From Salinibacterium sp. dk2585 (GTDB lineage Bacteria; Actinomycetota; Actinomycetes; Actinomycetales; Microbacteriaceae): a stretch of DNA of 64,000 nucleotides. This document shows, in pieces, positions 60,288 through 64,000 of this stretch (position 1 is the stretch's first letter; each line of letters begins with the position of its first letter). The stretch covers positions 1,178,001 to 1,242,000 of the forward strand of contig NZ_CP042856.1 of the NCBI RefSeq assembly GCF_008001035.1, given 5' to 3'. Under the pieces are notes generated by a model that did not search any database, was not told where the DNA came from, and worked only from the letters and a program-made list of their open reading frames with translations. The translations under genes were made by a program, and so were the position numbers.

Positions 60288-60401
60288 TAAGGAGTGCGGC
60301 GCGGGTGCTGCAGTGAGCCCCTTCCCGCGTCGCGAAATACCCCGACGTGGTGTGGTGAGCGACTCGTACCAGCCAGCCTTCGCGCTCAGCAGTGTGCCGG
60401 G

Positions 60402-62810
60402 TCACGCGCTGACGTACTTGGCCAGGTGCTCCGCCGTCAGTGTCGCGCCGTCTGCGATGAGCTGCTCAGGCGTTCCCTGGAAGACGACCGTGCCACCGTC
60501 GTGGCCAGCGCCCGGCCCGATGTCGATGATCCAGTCCGCGTGTGCCATGACCGCCTGGTGGTGTTCGATGACGATGACGGTCTTACCCGAGTCGACCAAG
60601 CGGTCCAGAAGGCGCAGCAAGTTCTCAACGTCGGCCAGGTGCAGGCCGGAGGTCGGTTCATCCAGGATGTAAACCTCGGCTTTCTCGCCCATCTGGATTG
60701 CGAGCTTGATGCGCTGGCGTTCGCCGCCCGACAGTGTGGACAGCGGCTGGCCGAGCTTCAGGTAGCCGAGGCCGACATCATCCAGGCGGCTCAGGATCGT
60801 CGCCGCGGCCGGAATCTTCGCCTCGTCGGATGAAAAGAACTCACGTGCGGCCGCGACGGAGAGGTCGTAGACCTCGGTGATGTCGAGCCCGCCGAGCTTG
60901 TAGTCCAGCACGGCGGCTTGGAACCGACGCCCGCCACAGTCCTCGCAGGGGGTCTCGACCGTGTCCATGAAACCGAGCTCTGTGATGATCACGCCGGCGC
61001 CCTTGCACGTCGGGCACGCTCCCTCGGAGTTCGCACTGAAGAGCGCAGGCTTGACCGCATTCGCCTTCGCGAACGCCTTGCGAATCGGCTCCAGCATGCC
61101 GGTGTAGGTCGCGGGATTGCTACGGCGAGACCCCTTGATCGCGCTCTGGTCCATCGCCGCGACGCCGTCGCGCGCTGCGACGTAGCCGTGGATGAGCGAG
61201 CTCTTGCCCGAACCGGCGACACCGGTGACGACCGTGAGCACGCCCGTAGGGATGTCGACGTCGACATCCTGAAGGTTGTTGCGCGTCGCTCCCCTGACCT
61301 GGATCGCTCCCGAGGATGCCCTCACCTCGGGTTTGAGCTGCGCTCGGTATCCCAGGTGCCGACCGGTCAGGGTGTCGCTGTGCTTGAGCTCCTCGACGGT
61401 GCCCTCGAAACAGATCGTGCCGCCCTCTCCCCCGGCGCGCGGCCCAAGGTCGACGACGTGGTCGGCAATCGTGATCGTTTCCGGCTTGTGCTCGACAACG
61501 AGCACCGTGTTGCCTTTGTCGCGCAGGCGCAGCAGGAGCGAGTTCATCCGCTCGATGTCATGCGGGTGCAGGCCGATCGTCGGCTCATCGAAGACGTAGG
61601 TGATGTCGGTCAGCGATGAGCCGAGGTGCCGGAGCATTTTGATGCGCTGCGCCTCTCCCCCGCTCAGCGTGCCGGAGGGCCGGTCGAGGCTCAGGTACCC
61701 GAGGCCCAAGGTGACGAATGCCTCGAGGTTCGCGCGCAGTGCGTCGAGGAGCGGTCCGGCCCCGGGCTTGTTGAGACCTTGGACCCACGTGGTGAGGTCC
61801 GTCACCTGCATGCGGCAGGCATCCGCAATGCTGATTCCGTCGATCTTGGATGACCGTGCCCCCTCCGTCAGGCGGGATCCCTCACACTCTGGGCAGGTCG
61901 TGAACGTCGCGACTCGTTCCACGAATGCGCGGATGTGCGGTTGGAGGGCATCGAGGTCCTTCGAGAGCATCGACTTGGTGATCTTGGGGATGAGCCCCTC
62001 ATAGGTCATGTTGATGCCGGAGATCTTGACCTTGGTCACCTCGCCATAGAGAAAGCTGTGGCGCTGTTTCTCGGTGAATTCCGCGATTGGCTTGTCTGCT
62101 GGATAGAGGCCGGACTCCGAGAAGCCCTTGACCATCCAGCCGTCGGCCGTGTAGCCCGGCACCATGATGGCGCCTTCGTTGAGGGACTTCGACTCGTCGA
62201 CCACCTGCGACAGGTCGATATCGGACACCGCGCCCCTCCCCTCGCAGCGCGGGCACATGCCGCCGAGGTAGATCGCATCCTTCACGATTTTCTTCTCGCC
62301 CTTGGGGCCGGTCATCACGCCGCTGGCCTTCTGGGTGGGGATATTGAAGGAGAACGCCGTCGGCCCGCCGATGTACGGCTGCCCCAGACGGCTGAACAGG
62401 ATGCGCAGCATCGCGTTCGCGTCGGTCACGGTACCGACCGTGGATCGAGGGTTCGCCCCCAGCCGCTCCTGGTCGACGATGATGGCCGTGGTGAGGCCCT
62501 CCAGCACGTCGACATCCGGCCTGGGCACGGACGGCATGAAGCCCTGGACGAATGCGCTGTAGGTCTCGTCGATCATCCGACGCGACTCTGCCGCGATCGT
62601 GTCGAAGACGAGAGAACTCTTGCCCGAGCCAGAGACGCCCGTGAACACCGTGAGGCGGCGCTTGGGGATCTCGACGCTGACGTCCTTGAGGTTGTTCTCC
62701 CGCGCTCCGCGGACACGGATCACATCGTGGGTATCGGCGATGTGCTCGGCGGCTGAGACCTCTGTGTCTTGGTTCTCCACGACTGCGATGCTGTCACGAA
62801 CGACAGACAT
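60402..62810 (-). CDS. UvrA-like ABC-type ATPase (UvrA paralogue, not the main excinuclease)
   Basis: 802 residues with two ABC modules: Walker A GVSGSGKSSL and signature LSGGEAQRIK in the first, GVAGSGKSSL and LSGGERQRIK in the second, each with zinc-finger cysteine pairs (CPRCEGRG, CPECEGSR, CPTCKGAG, CEDCGGRR). It is about 150 residues shorter than housekeeping UvrA, having a reduced insertion where UvrB binds, like the UvrA2/DrrC group linked to DNA damage or drug tolerance. Position next to dif is on the right replichore side. Whether it acts in repair or drug binding is not settled by sequence. Confidence 0.9.
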   Translation of the reverse strand: MSVVRDSIAVVENQDTEVSAAEHIADTHDVIRVRGARENNLKDVSVEIPKRRLTVFTGVSGSGKSSLVFDTIAAESRRMIDETYSAFVQGFMPSVPRPDVDVLEGLTTAIIVDQERLGANPRSTVGTVTDANAMLRILFSRLGQPYIGGPTAFSFNIPTQKASGVMTGPKGEKKIVKDAIYLGGMCPRCEGRGAVSDIDLSQVVDESKSLNEGAIMVPGYTADGWMVKGFSESGLYPADKPIAEFTEKQRHSFLYGEVTKVKISGINMTYEGLIPKITKSMLSKDLDALQPHIRAFVERVATFTTCPECEGSRLTEGARSSKIDGISIADACRMQVTDLTTWVQGLNKPGAGPLLDALRANLEAFVTLGLGYLSLDRPSGTLSGGEAQRIKMLRHLGSSLTDITYVFDEPTIGLHPHDIERMNSLLLRLRDKGNTVLVVEHKPETITIADHVVDLGPRAGGEGGTICFEGTVEELKHSDTLTGRHLGYRAQLKPEVRASSGAIQVRGATRNNLQDVDVDIPTGVLTVVTGVAGSGKSSLIHGYVAARDGVAAMDQSAIKGSRRSNPATYTGMLEPIRKAFAKANAVKPALFSANSEGACPTCKGAGVIITELGFMDTVETPCEDCGGRRFQAAVLDYKLGGLDITEVYDLSVAAAREFFSSDEAKIPAAATILSRLDDVGLGYLKLGQPLSTLSGGERQRIKLAIQMGEKAEVYILDEPTSGLHLADVENLLRLLDRLVDSGKTVIVIEHHQAVMAHADWIIDIGPGAGHDGGTVVFQGTPEQLIADGATLTAEHLAKYVSA

Positions 62811-62824
62811 CGCACAGTGCGAAG

Positions 62825-63586
62825 TCAGCCGGTGAAGTCGCTCAGGTCTCCCACATAGCGCGTGTTGTCCCCGGGCACGGGGTCAACGGCCGCCGAGGCG
62901 ACCTCGGCCGCGAACTCGTTGACGTTGTAGAGCTTGCCGGCCGCTTCCTTGCGCGCGCTGATCGCGCCCGGGTTGGCACGCTCGAGCAGGGTCGCCGTGA
63001 TGGTGCCCTCGATCATGTCGCCCGAGACGACGACGAAGCCGATGTTTCGCTCTTCCAGCTGCGGGATCATCGCACGGAGGGCATCTTCGCCCGCCCGCTT
63101 GCTCAGGGCCACCTGCTCGTACTCGGGCATCGTGGGCACGGTCTTGATGAAGTGGGCCTGGTGGCTCGTGACGAAGACGACGCGTGCGCCCTCATCGAGC
63201 ACGTCGAGTGCCGCCTCGAGCAGCTGTACCTGGGCGTCGCGGTTGAGGCGCATGGCGTAGTCCTCCGCCATGCCGGACTCCATGCCGCCGGACGCATTCA
63301 TGACGAGGATGTCGAGGCCACCGAACTCCTCGCGGATGCGGGCGAACATCTGCGCGAGCGAGGCCGGGTCGGTGAGGTCGGCACCGATCGCGATGGCCTC
63401 TCCCCCGGCCGACTGGATCTTCTCGACCAGCTGAAGCGCCCGCTTCTCCTTGTTGCGGAAGTTGACGACGACGCGCGCGCCGGCTTCGGCCAGCATCGTC
63501 ACGGTGTCGGCTCCGATGCCACGGGACGAGCCCGTGACGAGGGCACGCTTGCCCGCGAGAGATCCGGCTGCAAGGGGGTTGGTCAC
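62825..63586 (-). CDS. Short-chain dehydrogenase/reductase without the catalytic Tyr
   Basis: 253 residues with the NAD(P)-binding TGSSRGIG motif at the N terminus and a Rossmann fold. In place of the usual NNAG it has MNASGG, and the position of the YxxxK catalytic motif reads VALSK, so the tyrosine is replaced by valine while Lys is kept. A standard ketone/alcohol reduction is therefore doubtful. GTG 63586 follows GAGGAG; the frame extends upstream without support. The substrate is unknown. It ends 14 bases before the UvrA-like gene begins and may be co-transcribed with it. Confidence 0.85.
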   Translation of the reverse strand: MTNPLAAGSLAGKRALVTGSSRGIGADTVTMLAEAGARVVVNFRNKEKRALQLVEKIQSAGGEAIAIGADLTDPASLAQMFARIREEFGGLDILVMNASGGMESGMAEDYAMRLNRDAQVQLLEAALDVLDEGARVVFVTSHQAHFIKTVPTMPEYEQVALSKRAGEDALRAMIPQLEERNIGFVVVSGDMIEGTITATLLERANPGAISARKEAAGKLYNVNEFAAEVASAAVDPVPGDNTRYVGDLSDFTG

Positions 63587-63750
63587 GAGTGGCTCCTCGG
63601 TCGTCGGGGGTGGCGCGGTCGCCCCCACGACAATAGCAACTGTCGCGACAGCGGCCGTCGGCTCGAAGACCGTGCTGCGGCATCCGCACGGCAGCCATGT
63701 CCGGTGGTAGTTTCGGTACACAGACCCGACCCCGCAAGGAGCCGAAGCCC

Positions 63751-64000
63751 ATGGACGTGCTGTTCGTCGACCTGACCCAGTACATCTGGATTGTCTGGCT
63801 CGTGTTCATCCTGATCGCGGTCATTATCGAGCTCATCACGCTCGAGTTCACCTTCTTGATGATTGCCGCGGGGAGCCTCGGTGGCCTCGGCGCAAACCTC
63901 TTGGGCGCCCCCTGGTGGGTACAGATTGCCGTGGCCGCCATCCTGTCGGTGCTCCTGATCCTGTTGATCCGTCCCGTACTGTTGCGCCGACTCCGGCGCG
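63751..64000 (+). CDS. NfeD-family membrane protein (partial, runs off the window)
   Basis: First 83 residues only. Hydrophobic helices (about 12-29, 34-55 and 58-78) with the FILIAVIIELITLEFTFLMIAAGSLGG pattern, shown here by its core IIELIT and MIAAGS, match NfeD proteins, which carry a C-terminal OB domain and work with stomatin-like SPFH proteins at the membrane. AAGGAG lies 9 bases before the ATG. The SPFH partner gene would be expected next, outside the window. Confidence 0.8.
   Translation, partial: MDVLFVDLTQYIWIVWLVFILIAVIIELITLEFTFLMIAAGSLGGLGANLLGAPWWVQIAVAAILSVLLILLIRPVLLRRLRR

Noticed and set aside
60263-60290. TTGACA followed by an ATAATG/CATTAT inverted repeat, read as an orphan promoter and operator
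   Set aside because: No gene follows on the plus strand, and the whole sequence on the minus strand fits the dif site with its XerC and XerD arms.
1-64000. CRISPR arrays, insertion sequences, tRNA or rRNA genes
   Set aside because: No regularly spaced repeats, no transposase frames with terminal repeats and no recognisable tRNA/rRNA sequence were seen by eye; a tRNAscan and Rfam search would settle the RNA part.

Overview
The window is 64 kb of G+C-rich actinobacterial chromosome. Gene content and order point to the family Microbacteriaceae or a close relative: garA next to MerR regulators, a pknL/Rv2175c-type/idsA block, a division and cell wall (dcw) cluster running from mraZ to wag31, and a cta/qcr respiratory supercomplex locus with trpD beside ctaE. 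Genus cannot be fixed from the sequence alone. I found about 59 protein genes and no rRNA, tRNA, CRISPR array or insertion sequence.

Layout. 1-9 kb: CDP-alcohol phosphatidyltransferase, garA, ftsR-like and a second MerR regulator, a ParA-like ATPase, pyruvate carboxylase, a MinD/ParA-like ATPase and peptide deformylase. 9-19 kb: long-chain acyl-CoA synthetase, ROK glucokinase, PlsC, class II DAHP synthase, the PASTA kinase PknL, a LysM protein, an Rv2175c-type DNA-binding protein and a polyprenyl synthase. 19-38.5 kb: DUF3040 protein, then mraZ-rsmH-ftsL-ftsI-murE-(murF-like)-mraY-(murD-like)-ftsW-murG-murC-ftsQ-ftsZ-yggS-sepF-yggT-wag31-lspA-rluD. 38.6-47.6 kb: dnaE, hisD, nrdR, pyrD, DUF3043 protein, M20 dipeptidase, erpA. 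47.7-56.3 kb: ctaC-ctaD-ctaF and a GNAT gene facing a convergent ctaE-qcrC-qcrA-qcrB operon, with a roughly 600 bp gene-free gap between them. 56.4-64 kb: trpD, a small protein, a bile salt hydrolase-type enzyme, a glycine-zipper protein, a TRIC-like channel, a dif site, a UvrA-like ABC protein, an atypical SDR and the start of an NfeD gene.

Most striking: (1) the genes in the murF and murD positions are intact, translationally coupled reading frames, yet both lack the ATP-binding P-loop and most catalytic residues. The MurF-like protein has also lost its N-terminal domain and the MurD-like protein its C-terminal domain. (2) A 28-bp sequence at 60260-60287 matches the actinobacterial dif site, so the window probably spans the replication terminus; 45 of 56 genes left of it are on the + strand. 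(3) A palindromic element containing GTTGAAAGTTC lies upstream of both ftsZ and the second merR gene, a plausible FtsR-type operator. (4) A bile salt hydrolase-type gene of lower G+C lies about 1.5 kb from dif and shares with its divergent neighbour two DosR-like boxes, each about 78 bp from a start codon. (5) At least nine genes have a -10 hexamer 6 to 9 nt before the start codon, i.e. look leaderless.

How the genes work together: the central block makes and polymerises lipid II (MurC, MurE, MraY, MurG, FtsW, FtsI) and places the septum and poles (FtsZ, SepF, FtsQ, FtsL, Wag31). PknL, with extracellular PASTA domains, and GarA/FtsR are likely signalling links between wall, metabolism and division. 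The cta/qcr genes encode the bc1-aa3 supercomplex.
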